DNA from: Gemmatimonadaceae bacterium
GTDB taxonomy: Bacteria > Gemmatimonadota > Gemmatimonadetes > Gemmatimonadales > Gemmatimonadaceae
Length of the DNA: 41,996 bases
Assembly: GCA_035633115.1 (NCBI GenBank)
Contig: DASQFN010000095.1
Location: forward strand, 1-41,996
Direction: 5' to 3'
This document shows, piece by piece, positions 1 to 8,900 of the stretch. Under the pieces are notes generated by a model, which was not told the DNA's origin, ran no database searches, and saw only the letters and a list, made by a program, of their open reading frames with translations. The first letter of the stretch is position 1, and the number at the start of each line of letters is the position of its first letter. Position numbers and translations under genes: made by a program.

Positions 1-1260
<1,260 letters not shown>

Positions 1261-1268
1261 GGACTACA

Positions 1269-1281
1269 CCTGTTGAACAGG
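1269..1281. promoter_or_regulatory. Perfect 13-bp palindrome just upstream of the kinase start
   Basis: CCTGTTGAACAGG is a perfect 6+1+6 palindrome ending 9 bp before the kinase start codon. Its place in the leader would suit an operator or a small RNA hairpin. No regulator is assigned, and a chance palindrome of this length is possible. Confidence 0.25.
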
Positions 1282-1392
1282 CGTGGAATGACCAGCGGCC
1301 TTACAAACTGCGGTTGGTCAGAGGATCGCGCAACGTTTCGAAGGCACCGATGGAATATTCGCTCCGGCAGCGCTCCGATCAGCTATCCAGGT

Positions 1393-3486
1393 TCAGGGGA
1401 AGACGAGTCCGCCAGCGACGGCGACAGGCGTGTTGCTCTGCGCGGTCCCCCCGTTCCCGAGCTGGCCGAGATTATTCGCCCCCCAACAATAGGCACGACC
1501 ATCGCGCGCGAGCCCGCATGTGTGCCGGGCACCGGGAATCACGATATCGAAAGCGAGTCCTCCCGCCACTGGAACTGGAGCCCCCGCGCAGCTAAATGTA
1601 CTACTGGTGCCTCCGGTGAAGACGATCGTGCACGTTGACAGGGCCGATGTCGTTCCCAATTGCCCTGAGTCATTACTCCCCCAGCAATATGCAGCTCCTG
1701 ATCCGGTCAGAGCACAGACGGGTGTGAAAACATTGTTTGCATTGCCAGAATTAACCGAGGTGAAGACAATGCCGCCCAGGACCTTCCCCGGAGTAGAAAG
1801 GGAATTGAAGCCTGTGGTGCCATCGCCGAGCGTTCCGAAATTATTCCGCCCCCAACAATACGTGTCGGTGCTGGTTGTGCCGCATGAAACCGTGGCGCCG
1901 GCGGTCAATGTCGTGAAACTGAGGCCTCCCGCAATTGCTGTGGGCACGAGCGCAACGCTCTGCGTGGTGCCCCCATTGCCGTTCTGTAAGAATAAATCCG
2001 GCCCCCAGCAGTATCCGCTACCGTCTGTGGAAATGGCGCAGGTGTGCAACAGTCCCGCGCTGATCGTCCTGAACGTAAGCCCGCCGAGGACGGGAACCGG
2101 TGTTGCCGATGCGATTGTGTCGCCATTTCCAAGCGCGCCGCCACGATTAGACCCAGCGCAGTAGGCCGCACCACCGGCGGTGAGCGCACATGCGTGTGTA
2201 CTGCTCATACTGATGAGTGCAAACCGCACGTTACCTGGCAAAGGCACCGGGGTACTGCTTGACAGTCCCGTAAAGTTCTGACCCCAGCAGTAGGCTGCAC
2301 CCTGGGTAGTGAGTGCGCACGTCGAAATTGCCCCCGCAGTGATGGCGGCAAATTGGAGCCCACCCGATACGGGGACCGGGACGAGACTCCCGGTGGTGGT
2401 GCCATTGCCCAGCTGCCCGCTGCCATTCGTGCCCCAACAATAGGCAGCACCGCTGACACTCAATGCGCAGCTGTGATTATCACCGACGGCCAGAGAGAGG
2501 GCCGCTTGAGGTGGACCTGGGTCCACGGCGCCAAACGGGCTGAAGGACTTGACCTTTCCCCCCAGTCCGCCGTGTGCGGCATACAGCGAGACGGGAGTCA
2601 TGCGGCCAATTACTCGCTGCGCAAGAGCCGACAGCGCGGTTCGCCAGCCGCCGGAGAGGGCGACACTGGCGGTTACGTTCGTGCACCGAAGGAAATCACT
2701 CACGCCGACTCGCTCGAGAACTTCAATTGTCGAACCGACTGCGTGCGCCAGTCGCAGCCGATCGTGGGCGACCTCTGGAGCGTAAAGGGGATTCGAGGGA
2801 TCCGTTACCTGACAAACGCCGACTCGGACCGAATCAGCGAATTGCGGAACGGCCGGAAACGTTGAAAAATCGTAGTACGGCGGATACTGCTTGAGCGAAG
2901 TGGGAAGGGGACCCGTCCCGGGAGTCGGCGGCGCCGGCAATCGCGTCACCGTAACCAGAACCTGTTCACCGATCGTCCCCGCCGGGATCTGCACCCCGGC
3001 CGCACCGCTCGGCGTTACAATCAGCGCGCCCTCTGGACCAACTACCTTGGCCGCTCCGTCGTTGCTCAGCGATCCGTCGGGCAGATTCGGCGGAGCCATC
3101 CCCACGAGCTGATATAGGGTGTTCATCAACCGTGATGCGGCGTTGCCGGTAGCTGCCGACGTCCCACCCACGAGCTTTCCGTCACGGAAAGACGTCACGG
3201 TGAAGTCGACGAGTGCAAGAGTCTTTGAGCGCGCCTGGGCGGTCGCGGCGAGCGTTATCTGCTGCCGAATGTCGGCGATCTGAGCAAGCGCAGCGTCCTG
3301 CGCTGAAGCGCCCGGCGGGAAGAGCGCCTTGATCTGCGCTTCGATGGAATTCGGATCTTCGGGCTGAGTAGGCGGGCCATCGGAGCAAGCGGCAAGAAGT
3401 GGACTGAGGGCCACGATCGCCAGAAAGATGCGCTTGTGCGATCCCACTCGCGAGCGTCGGAGACGACAGGGCGCTGCGTGCAGCAT
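1393..3486 (-). CDS. RCC1-repeat lipoprotein with N-terminal ZU5-like module
   Basis: 697 aa. A basic N-terminus and hydrophobic stretch end in the lipobox LLAAC (Cys34), so the protein is probably lipid-anchored in the envelope. GGGAGGAG five bases before ATG 3486 supports this start. Residues about 148-320 form a module containing VTPSGAAGVQIPAGT, like ZU5-type beta domains. It closely matches the lipoprotein at 4408-5796 down to the shared segment AAHGGLGGKVKSFSPFGAVD. From about 330 to the end there are seven RCC1-type repeats, each with a core such as CAL...AYCWG.N..GQLGNG and most with a conserved Cys pair that could form a disulfide. Seven repeats suit one closed seven-bladed propeller, probably for protein binding. 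The partner is unknown. Confidence 0.88.
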   Translation of the reverse strand: MLHAAPCRLRRSRVGSHKRIFLAIVALSPLLAACSDGPPTQPEDPNSIEAQIKALFPPGASAQDAALAQIADIRQQITLAATAQARSKTLALVDFTVTSFRDGKLVGGTSAATGNAASRLMNTLYQLVGMAPPNLPDGSLSNDGAAKVVGPEGALIVTPSGAAGVQIPAGTIGEQVLVTVTRLPAPPTPGTGPLPTSLKQYPPYYDFSTFPAVPQFADSVRVGVCQVTDPSNPLYAPEVAHDRLRLAHAVGSTIEVLERVGVSDFLRCTNVTASVALSGGWRTALSALAQRVIGRMTPVSLYAAHGGLGGKVKSFSPFGAVDPGPPQAALSLAVGDNHSCALSVSGAAYCWGTNGSGQLGNGTTTGSLVPVPVSGGLQFAAITAGAISTCALTTQGAAYCWGQNFTGLSSSTPVPLPGNVRFALISMSSTHACALTAGGAAYCAGSNRGGALGNGDTIASATPVPVLGGLTFRTISAGLLHTCAISTDGSGYCWGPDLFLQNGNGGTTQSVALVPTAIAGGLSFTTLTAGATVSCGTTSTDTYCWGRNNFGTLGDGTTGFNSLSTPGKVLGGIVFTSVNSGNANNVFTPVCALTGSGAAYCWGSNDSGQLGTTSALSTCTIVFTGGTSSTFSCAGAPVPVAGGLAFDIVIPGARHTCGLARDGRAYCWGANNLGQLGNGGTAQSNTPVAVAGGLVFP

Positions 3487-3566
3487 CTTGCTCCTCCCGG
3501 CGATGACCAGCGTAGACGCGCCTCGTGAAGGGACGACGCAGCCACCTCAGAACACTCAGCGGCGCC

Positions 3567-3595
3567 AGTATAGCGGCGTTAACGAGTTACCGCAA
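3567..3595 (-). promoter_or_regulatory. Sigma70-type promoter for the RCC1 lipoprotein gene
   Basis: On the minus strand TTGCGG (3595-3590) and TATACT (3572-3567) are separated by exactly 17 bp. The -10 box matches the consensus at 5 of 6 positions. Transcription would start near 3560, giving a leader of about 75 nt ending in the GGGAGGAG ribosome site. Confidence 0.5.
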
Positions 3596-3640
3596 CGCGA
3601 ACCCGGCGCAACAGGAGTGCATCGCGCTCCATTGAACGAC

Positions 3641-3799
3641 CTCGCCTTTTATCCGCGTCCCCAAGAATCTGCTGCCCATCTGGATCGCGGCTGGCGGACG
3701 CATCAGTCCGTCGTGCGCGCCGCGAAGCTCGGGCGCACAATCATCATCCGCGACGCCGACTTTCATCGGTTCGGTTTCTGGAATGCGTTGATCCGTTGA
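3641..3799 (+). pseudogene. Fragment of a luciferase-like (LLM) flavin monooxygenase, frameshifted
   Basis: Reading with two frame changes gives FYPRP, then LPIWIAAGG (3672-3698), then THQSVVRAAKLG and DFHRF. This follows the order of the C-terminal LLM-family segment that usually reads YPRP..(D/N)PLP.W...GGTP.S..RAG.LGLP. A one-base shift lies near 3662 and a one-base loss near 3697. Nothing of the N-terminal TIM-barrel part is visible. A second fragment of the same protein region lies at 6624-6782. The reading is based on family pattern recall, and no search was run. Confidence 0.6.
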
Positions 3800-3860
3800 C
3801 TGCGGCTTGATGGTGTGGGGTCTGTGACCAGGAATCTCTGCCCGGTTACGGGCTAGCCGC

Positions 3861-4222
3861 TCAACCGTTGTAGATCTTTCCGCTGTTCTGCCGGTAAAGC
3901 TCGAGGACGGCGCGTGCCTCGGCGCGCAGAACGTTGCGGACGATCTCGATCCCGCGCGCCTCGAGATAGTGATATGACGCGGGGAAGACGGGGCCCTCTT
4001 CGAAGCTGAGGATGGAAGCGTCGTCGCGCGCAGCGCCGCACACCAGCCGCTTGCACTCCACTCCAGAGAGCTGCGTGCGCGCTCGACGCTGGTGCGCGAG
4101 ACGGCGATTGCGAGCCGCATTCTATCCTCGTCGCTCGCGTAGGCGCCGACCCAGTCGACAATCGAGTCTACCCAGTTCGGGTACTCTACCCTCACCGCCG
4201 GGTGGTTTGCGTGCTGAGACAT
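3861..4222 (-). pseudogene. Nucleoside deaminase pseudogene with internal deletion
   Basis: This is a decayed paralogue of the intact deaminase at 5929-6510. From ATG 4222 the first 48 codons match (VEYPNWVDSIVDW, DEDRMRLAIAVSRT.VER). The sequence then jumps, in another frame, to the part beginning near CKRLVCGAARDDAS and runs to the same C-terminus (ELYRQNSGKIYNG, stop at 3861). The intact gene is 582 bp and this copy 362 bp. A single loss of about 220 bp near 4070-4080 explains both the shortening and the frame change. The zinc motifs HxE and PCxxC lie inside the missing part, so no enzyme can be made. A frameshifted read-through product of 211 aa ending at 3587 is possible but meaningless. 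Confidence 0.88.
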
Positions 4223-4226
4223 TTGC

Positions 4227-4268
4227 CCGGTACGCTAACCCAAACCAGTAACCCGAAACCGCTAACCG
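4227..4268. repeat. Short degenerate GGTTA(G/C)CG repeat cluster
   Basis: Read on the minus strand, three or four units resembling CGGTTAGCGGTTTCGGGTTACTG follow each other just upstream of the deaminase pseudogene. They belong to the same loose family as the GGTAACGG units at 6583-6605 and 26028-26165. Confidence 0.4.
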
Positions 4269-4407
4269 TTGTCCGTACGCGTCGCGAATCACGTGCGCGA
4301 CGAGAAAATAGGAGGAAACCTCCCTTGCGGGACCGGAGAAAGGTCGGGACCTTGACCCGCCAGGCTGGAATCGAGTTCGGCTTTCCACGTTTTACGAAAG
4401 GGGCTGG

Positions 4408-5796
4408 ATGGCTCGTCCAACATTGCCCGCAGTCCGGTTTTCAAAGCGATGCTCCTTCCTCCTGATTCTTCCGACCGCCGCCGCGGTTCTTGCTGCTTGC
4501 TCGGACTCGACGCAGCCATCGCTACCGCGCGAAAGCGCGCAAGCCATGGTCGGTCCAGCAGGCGGCACTGTTGTGACGCCGAGCGGTGCGGCAGGTGTGC
4601 AGATCCCGGCTGGAGCGTTTAGCCAGCAGGTGCTCGTAACAGTTACGCAGCTGCCTGCTCCTTCGACGCCGGGTGAGGGTCCACTTCCGACTACGCTCAA
4701 GCAGTATCCGCCGTACTACGAGTTCACGACGTCGCCTGCGATTTCGCAGTTCGGGGATTCGGTACGTGTCGGAGTCTGTCAGGTAACCGATCCATCAAGT
4801 CCCTTCTATGCACCGGAAGAGGCGCACAGCCGGCTCAGATTGGCGCACGCGGTCGGGACGACAGTCGAGATTCTCGACCCAGTTGGCGTCAGCGACTTTC
4901 TGCGCTGCACCAACGTCATAGCCGGCGCGCAGTCTTCCCCGACGAGCTCAGGCTGGAGAGCTGCGATGGCGTCGATCGTGACACGCGCCGGGAGCCTGCT
5001 CAACCCGTCGCCTGTTTATGCGGCGCACGGCGGACTCGGCGGAAAGGTGAAGTCGTTCAGTCCCTTCGGCGCAGTAGATGACGCCTGCGGCGTGCCCGTG
5101 ACCCTCAACATCGGCACGACCATCAACGGCACGATCGAGTCGTCGGATTGCAATCTGCAGGGAGAGGGACCCACAGACCTCTACAAGTTCACGTTGAGCG
5201 GTCAGACGATCCTCAGGGTGACGGTGGCCAACACCGGACTCAGCGGGTCGATCGAGGTGAGATCGCTCGATCGGGTGGGTGAGGAGAATTTCGTCTACGG
5301 GGCCAACCTGTCGAAGACCAACTTCGCGATCCTTCCGGCGGGGAACTACCTCATCGCGCTCTCTGGCGGGTCGAACAGCAGCCGCGGCTCCTACACGCTC
5401 GAGACCCAGAGCGTGTCGAACCCCGACGGATGCACCTCGGGGGGGAGTTCCATGGGCCCCTCGGTCTTTGTCTTCCCCGATGTGTCCGTGGCAGGCGCGA
5501 ACACGACCAACGATTGTACCGGGTCGACGTCCACGACCTACCTCGATTACTATGAGGTCCCCATGGTCGCCGGGAAAAGCTACCGGATCGCGGCAATCGG
5601 TACCGGCCTGCGTCTCGAGGTTGGCCTGCCTACCGCGAATGGACCCATCACGGTGTTGCAGTCTAGCGGCAACCCGTCCGGATCGACGGCCTTGACCTTC
5701 CAGCCGGCCACAAGCGCGATGTACTTCGTCGTCGTGATCGGCATTCCGGCGGGGAAGACCGGCAACTACACATTCAACGTCAGCAAGACCCCGTAG
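4408..5796 (+). CDS. Lipoprotein with ZU5-like module and PPC-like C-terminal domains
   Basis: 462 aa, start supported by GAAAGGGG before ATG 4408. A signal peptide ends in the lipobox VLAAC (Cys31). Residues about 47-225 are the same module as in the RCC1 lipoprotein at 1393-3486. The two share LKQYPPYY.F, SVRVGVCQVTDPS, HAVG and GVSDFLRCTNV almost word for word, and the module ends in the same YAAHGGLGGKVKSFSPFGAVD region. After it come two beta-rich domains (about 228-345 and 350-462) with patterns such as DLYKF.LSG, LPAGNYLIAL and the closing GNYTFNVS. These are typical of pre-peptidase C-terminal (PPC)-like sandwiches found in secreted proteins. No catalytic domain is present, so the likely role is binding or structure at the cell surface. 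Confidence 0.87.
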   Translation: MARPTLPAVRFSKRCSFLLILPTAAAVLAACSDSTQPSLPRESAQAMVGPAGGTVVTPSGAAGVQIPAGAFSQQVLVTVTQLPAPSTPGEGPLPTTLKQYPPYYEFTTSPAISQFGDSVRVGVCQVTDPSSPFYAPEEAHSRLRLAHAVGTTVEILDPVGVSDFLRCTNVIAGAQSSPTSSGWRAAMASIVTRAGSLLNPSPVYAAHGGLGGKVKSFSPFGAVDDACGVPVTLNIGTTINGTIESSDCNLQGEGPTDLYKFTLSGQTILRVTVANTGLSGSIEVRSLDRVGEENFVYGANLSKTNFAILPAGNYLIALSGGSNSSRGSYTLETQSVSNPDGCTSGGSSMGPSVFVFPDVSVAGANTTNDCTGSTSTTYLDYYEVPMVAGKSYRIAAIGTGLRLEVGLPTANGPITVLQSSGNPSGSTALTFQPATSAMYFVVVIGIPAGKTGNYTFNVSKTP

Positions 5797-5928
5797 TCTC
5801 GGAGAAGCTCGCGGCCTCGGTCGCGGAGGCGGCGAGCCACCCAGCTTTCCCCAGTGTCCAGGGAGAAGAGACCGGAGCGCCGATGACCGGCTTCCTGGTG
5901 GATGCCCGCCGGTTACCCACTACGGGGG

Positions 5929-6510
5929 TCAACCGTTGTAGACTTTGCCGCCCGTTGCGCGATAGAGCTCGAGGACCGCGCGCGCTTCCTCGCGAAGCAC
6001 GTCGCGCACGATCTCTATCCCACGCTCCTCGAGATAACGGTACGACTCCGGAAACACCGGTCCTTCCTCGAAGTTGAGCAGCGAGGCGTCCTCGCGCGTG
6101 GCGCCGCAGACCAGGCGCTGCGCGCCGCTCCAGAGCGTGGCGCCGAGGCACATTGCGCAGGGTTCGCAGGAAGTGTGAAGCTCGTGCGGCGGGAGACCCG
6201 GAGAGCTCAGGGTGAACGAGCCAACGCGCTGGTTTGCCATCATGAACGCCATGATCTCACCGTGCAGAACGCAGTTGTTGTATCGCACGACGCTGTTCAT
6301 GCCGACGGCAACGACGCGGCCGGATTGTCTCTCGAAGATTGCCGCGCCGAACGGTCCGCCCGTGCCGCGCTCGACATTGGTGCGTGAGACGGCGATTGCG
6401 AGCCTCATGCGATCCTCGTCGCCGGCGTAGGTGCGATCCCAGTCGACAATCGAGTCCACCCAGTCAGGGTATTCTACATACACTACGGGGCGATTCTGCT
6501 GGTGAGTCAT
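5929..6510 (-). CDS. Nucleoside/guanine deaminase-like zinc enzyme
   Basis: 193 aa from ATG 6510. The cytidine/guanine deaminase fold signature is complete. HGE at 83-85 gives the zinc His and the proton-shuttle Glu, and TSCEPCAMC supplies zinc Cys118 and Cys121. GGPFGA at 51-56 is typical of GuaD/TadA-like members. The C-terminal part (EEGPVFPESYRYLEERGIEI) resembles guanine-deaminase-like and CMP/dCMP deaminase-like proteins more than TadA. Hydrolytic deamination of a free base or nucleoside is likely, but the substrate cannot be read from sequence. The gene stands alone on the minus strand between two plus-strand genes. A crippled copy lies at 3861-4222, so a duplication happened and one copy was lost. 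Confidence 0.88.
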   Translation of the reverse strand: MTHQQNRPVVYVEYPDWVDSIVDWDRTYAGDEDRMRLAIAVSRTNVERGTGGPFGAAIFERQSGRVVAVGMNSVVRYNNCVLHGEIMAFMMANQRVGSFTLSSPGLPPHELHTSCEPCAMCLGATLWSGAQRLVCGATREDASLLNFEEGPVFPESYRYLEERGIEIVRDVLREEARAVLELYRATGGKVYNG

Positions 6511-6582
6511 CTGACGGGAAAGGTTGGCGCGAAAGGGAGGGTATGGGAAGATCGGAGGGCACGCTACTCGCTACCATCCATA

Positions 6583-6605
6583 ACCGGTAACGGTCACCGG
6601 TAACG
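6583..6605. repeat. Two direct ACCGGTAACG repeats
   Basis: ACCGGTAACG occurs at 6583-6592 and again at 6596-6605, a 13-bp period, in the gap between the deaminase gene and the monooxygenase fragment. The motif recurs loosely at 26028-26165. Confidence 0.5.
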
Positions 6606-6623
6606 TAAGATGGAACTCGAGTC

Positions 6624-6782
6624 TACACTTTCGCGGAAACGAATCCGAACCCGCGCCCGCTACGGAATCCGCTTCTGGTGTGGATCGCCGCTGGCGGTAC
6701 GCCTCAGTCAGTGATTCGCGCCGGTACGCTTGGACTGCCAATGGCTCTCGCCATCATCGGCGGATGCAGCTTTCGGCGGTAA
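6624..6782 (+). pseudogene. Second fragment of a luciferase-like (LLM) flavin monooxygenase
   Basis: One open frame reads [17 protein letters not shown], then [22 protein letters not shown], and stops at 6780-6782 soon after. This is a good match to the C-terminal segment of LLM-class flavin-dependent oxidoreductases, roughly 50 residues out of a protein usually above 300 aa. No start codon or N-terminal barrel is visible upstream, so it is a relic. It covers the same protein region as the fragment at 3641-3799. The remaining gap to the cupredoxin gene (6783-6923) shows nothing clear. Confidence 0.68.
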
Positions 6783-6923
6783 ACGACATGTGATGCGCGG
6801 CGAATGGCATTCCGTCGTCCGGGTGCGCACAGTAGGTTCGAGTAGCAGGGATGCGCTCGGCCTGACCGGGTCGGGTTGCGCGTACCGTTGGAGGCAGCGG
6901 GGCCGGCTGCCGGGAGGATGCTT

Positions 6924-7328
6924 ATGCGCAAGCTTGGTGTTGTGGGGTTGCTGCTCACGTGCTCGATCGCGTTGTCATGTTCAGGCGGTGGCGGCGGCGG
7001 CGGGATCATATCTCCACCTCCGCCACCCCCACCCCCACCCCCACCCCCGCCTCCCTCAGGCGGTACCTGCGCGGCCAGTACGGTCTGCATGCGGTCGGCG
7101 AGCTTCGACCCCACCGAACTGAGTGTCAGCAGTGGAGCTGTCGTGACCTTCGAGAACACCTCGGGCATTACCCACGACGTCGTTTTCGATGCACCGATTT
7201 CTCCCGGAGTGACGAACATCGGTACGATTACAACGGGCTCGAGGACACGAACTTTCTCGACGGCCGGGACCTGGAATTTCCGTTGCACACTTCACGGCGG
7301 GATGGTCGGCAAGATCGTCGTACCGTAG
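6924..7328 (+). CDS. Cupredoxin (amicyanin/plastocyanin-like) lipoprotein
   Basis: 134 aa from ATG 6924, chosen because GGGAGG ends 6 bases before it; another ATG at 6918 sits directly against that site. The signal sequence ends at a probable lipobox ALSC (Cys19). It is followed by seven glycines and a run of 14 prolines as a flexible tether. The rest is one cupredoxin domain with a complete type 1 copper set: His84 (ITHDV), Cys121, His124 and Met127 in CTLHGGM. The tight Cys-x2-His-x2-Met loop is like that of amicyanin. It probably carries electrons, or binds copper, outside the inner membrane. No redox partner gene is adjacent. The proline and glycine tracts are slippage-prone simple sequence. 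Confidence 0.9.
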   Translation: MRKLGVVGLLLTCSIALSCSGGGGGGGIISPPPPPPPPPPPPPPSGGTCAASTVCMRSASFDPTELSVSSGAVVTFENTSGITHDVVFDAPISPGVTNIGTITTGSRTRTFSTAGTWNFRCTLHGGMVGKIVVP

Positions 7329-7376
7329 CGGGTTATCTTCGGTGTAAGCCGGTGAGCGACGTAACGACTCACTGCC

Positions 7377-8831
7377 TCACGTAAACGGCTCGCCGTCCAG
7401 TCCGGGCGGAATCGTGAGGCCCAGTGCTCTCAAGGCACTGGGCATCACGTCTACTGTCCTGCGTGGAAGGCCGGCAACGGGCCGATTCACCAACAATGGC
7501 ACGAGCATGTGCTCGCGATGCAGGGCGCCGTGTGACGAGACGTGAGGGATTGGCTCGTAACGCGCGCGAAAATCCCAGTCGCGTGATGCCGAGAGAATGA
7601 TCTCGCCCGACCTCGGCGCTCCCGCGAGATGCGCGATCTGAACGAGCGCGTCGGGATAATCGCTTGCAATGCACGCTTCGTAGGCCTGTGCGTTGTCGAG
7701 ATCATGTTGTGGCCCGATGCGCAGAGGGTCCCCGGTAACGGGCTCATACGATATCGTGTCCGCCCGCCGGTCGTTCGCTGAGGGCGCATAATCCGCTTCA
7801 ACGCCGGGAGACCGGAGGCTCCACTTCATGCGGGCAAAACCGTCAGCCCTCGAGTGTACTTCGCACTCGCTCGGCGATCTCGGGAGAATCATCAGGTCGA
7901 CGGAGGGGCGCGAGAGCAGCAGCTCCGTAATGTCGTTCCAGCGCGAATCCCGCGACGGCCACCATGGACGCTCGCGCTTCTGGAGATCGAGGTAGATGTG
8001 CGCCATCGCGTTCCCGCTCACCATCACTGCGACATCGGCCGATGGGGAGTAGACCCACGGGTGAGCGATCACGCGCGCTCCGGTTCCGCGGACGAGTCCG
8101 GCGAGATCTTCGTGCTCCCGCACGGGTGAATGCCCGTGGTCGCTTACAATCCAGAGGTGCATGTCGCTCCATCTCCCCGCGAGCTCGGCATCGCGCCTGA
8201 TCTCGGCAGCAGTTCCGTCGACGATGCGCATGGCATCCTGGACGATCGGTGCTTCGTGCCCCGCGGAATGCGATGTCTTGTCGATCCCGGCCAATGCGGC
8301 AAACACGAAGTCCGGCTGTTTTACGCGAATCTGCTCGGCCACTTCACTGCCGATGTCGCGGTCGATCGCCAGCCACCCGCGCACGTTGCCGCGAAAGTGT
8401 GTGCGCGCCGTTCGTGCGACGAACCGCATCCCGCGCCCGATGCGGTCGCCCTTCGACAATCCGCGGCTGATGACGTTGAGCGCAGCGATGCTCGCCGGAA
8501 CGATCTCGAAGACCGTTGGCGCATCTGGGTCGAGGTCCCTGTCCACGAGGCGCATCTCGGGGCCGACGTAGCTCCGCGAATGTCCCGGCATGCGCGCGGC
8601 AGATCGTGAGCGATCGTACCATCGGAGCCCCGGCAGTCCGACGGGTCCCGGATAACGACCCATGAGAAAAGGGGCGTACGCGGGCCCGGTCACGGAGGGA
8701 AATGCCGAGGTGATGGTGTGCAGGCCGCCTTCGTCTCGCATTTGTGCGAGCGCGGGCAGTGACCCGCTGTCGATCGCCTCGGTCAGTTTGTCGGGACGCG
8801 CGCCGTCGGCGACGAGCACGACTACGGACAT
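7377..8831 (-). CDS. Alkaline phosphatase-superfamily phosphodiesterase/nucleotide pyrophosphatase-like protein
   Basis: 484 aa. The N-terminus VVLVADGARPD carries the first metal Asp (Asp9), and FPSVTGPAYAPFLMGRYPG has the Thr expected to be the nucleophile (Thr48). Further on, AGIDKTSHSAGHE and VSDHGHSP give the usual second set of metal ligands. This is the type I phosphodiesterase/nucleotide pyrophosphatase (NPP) pattern. The likely reaction is hydrolysis of a phosphodiester or phosphate monoester, with unknown substrate. No signal peptide is evident, so a cytoplasmic enzyme is likely. It is convergent with the cupredoxin gene, with a 48-bp gap, and divergent from the LOG-family gene at 8901. 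Confidence 0.88.
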   Translation of the reverse strand: MSVVVLVADGARPDKLTEAIDSGSLPALAQMRDEGGLHTITSAFPSVTGPAYAPFLMGRYPGPVGLPGLRWYDRSRSAARMPGHSRSYVGPEMRLVDRDLDPDAPTVFEIVPASIAALNVISRGLSKGDRIGRGMRFVARTARTHFRGNVRGWLAIDRDIGSEVAEQIRVKQPDFVFAALAGIDKTSHSAGHEAPIVQDAMRIVDGTAAEIRRDAELAGRWSDMHLWIVSDHGHSPVREHEDLAGLVRGTGARVIAHPWVYSPSADVAVMVSGNAMAHIYLDLQKRERPWWPSRDSRWNDITELLLSRPSVDLMILPRSPSECEVHSRADGFARMKWSLRSPGVEADYAPSANDRRADTISYEPVTGDPLRIGPQHDLDNAQAYEACIASDYPDALVQIAHLAGAPRSGEIILSASRDWDFRARYEPIPHVSSHGALHREHMLVPLLVNRPVAGLPRRTVDVMPSALRALGLTIPPGLDGEPFT

Positions 8832-8900
8832 GTCTCGCGAGTGTGATATTTGCGCAGAGCGTGTCCTCCGTAAGTCGTTTCACATCAGCCGAATTGCCTA

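Noticed and set aside
5797-5928. A gene or terminator between the second lipoprotein and the deaminase
   Set aside because: No frame of note and no strong hairpin with a T-run was found.
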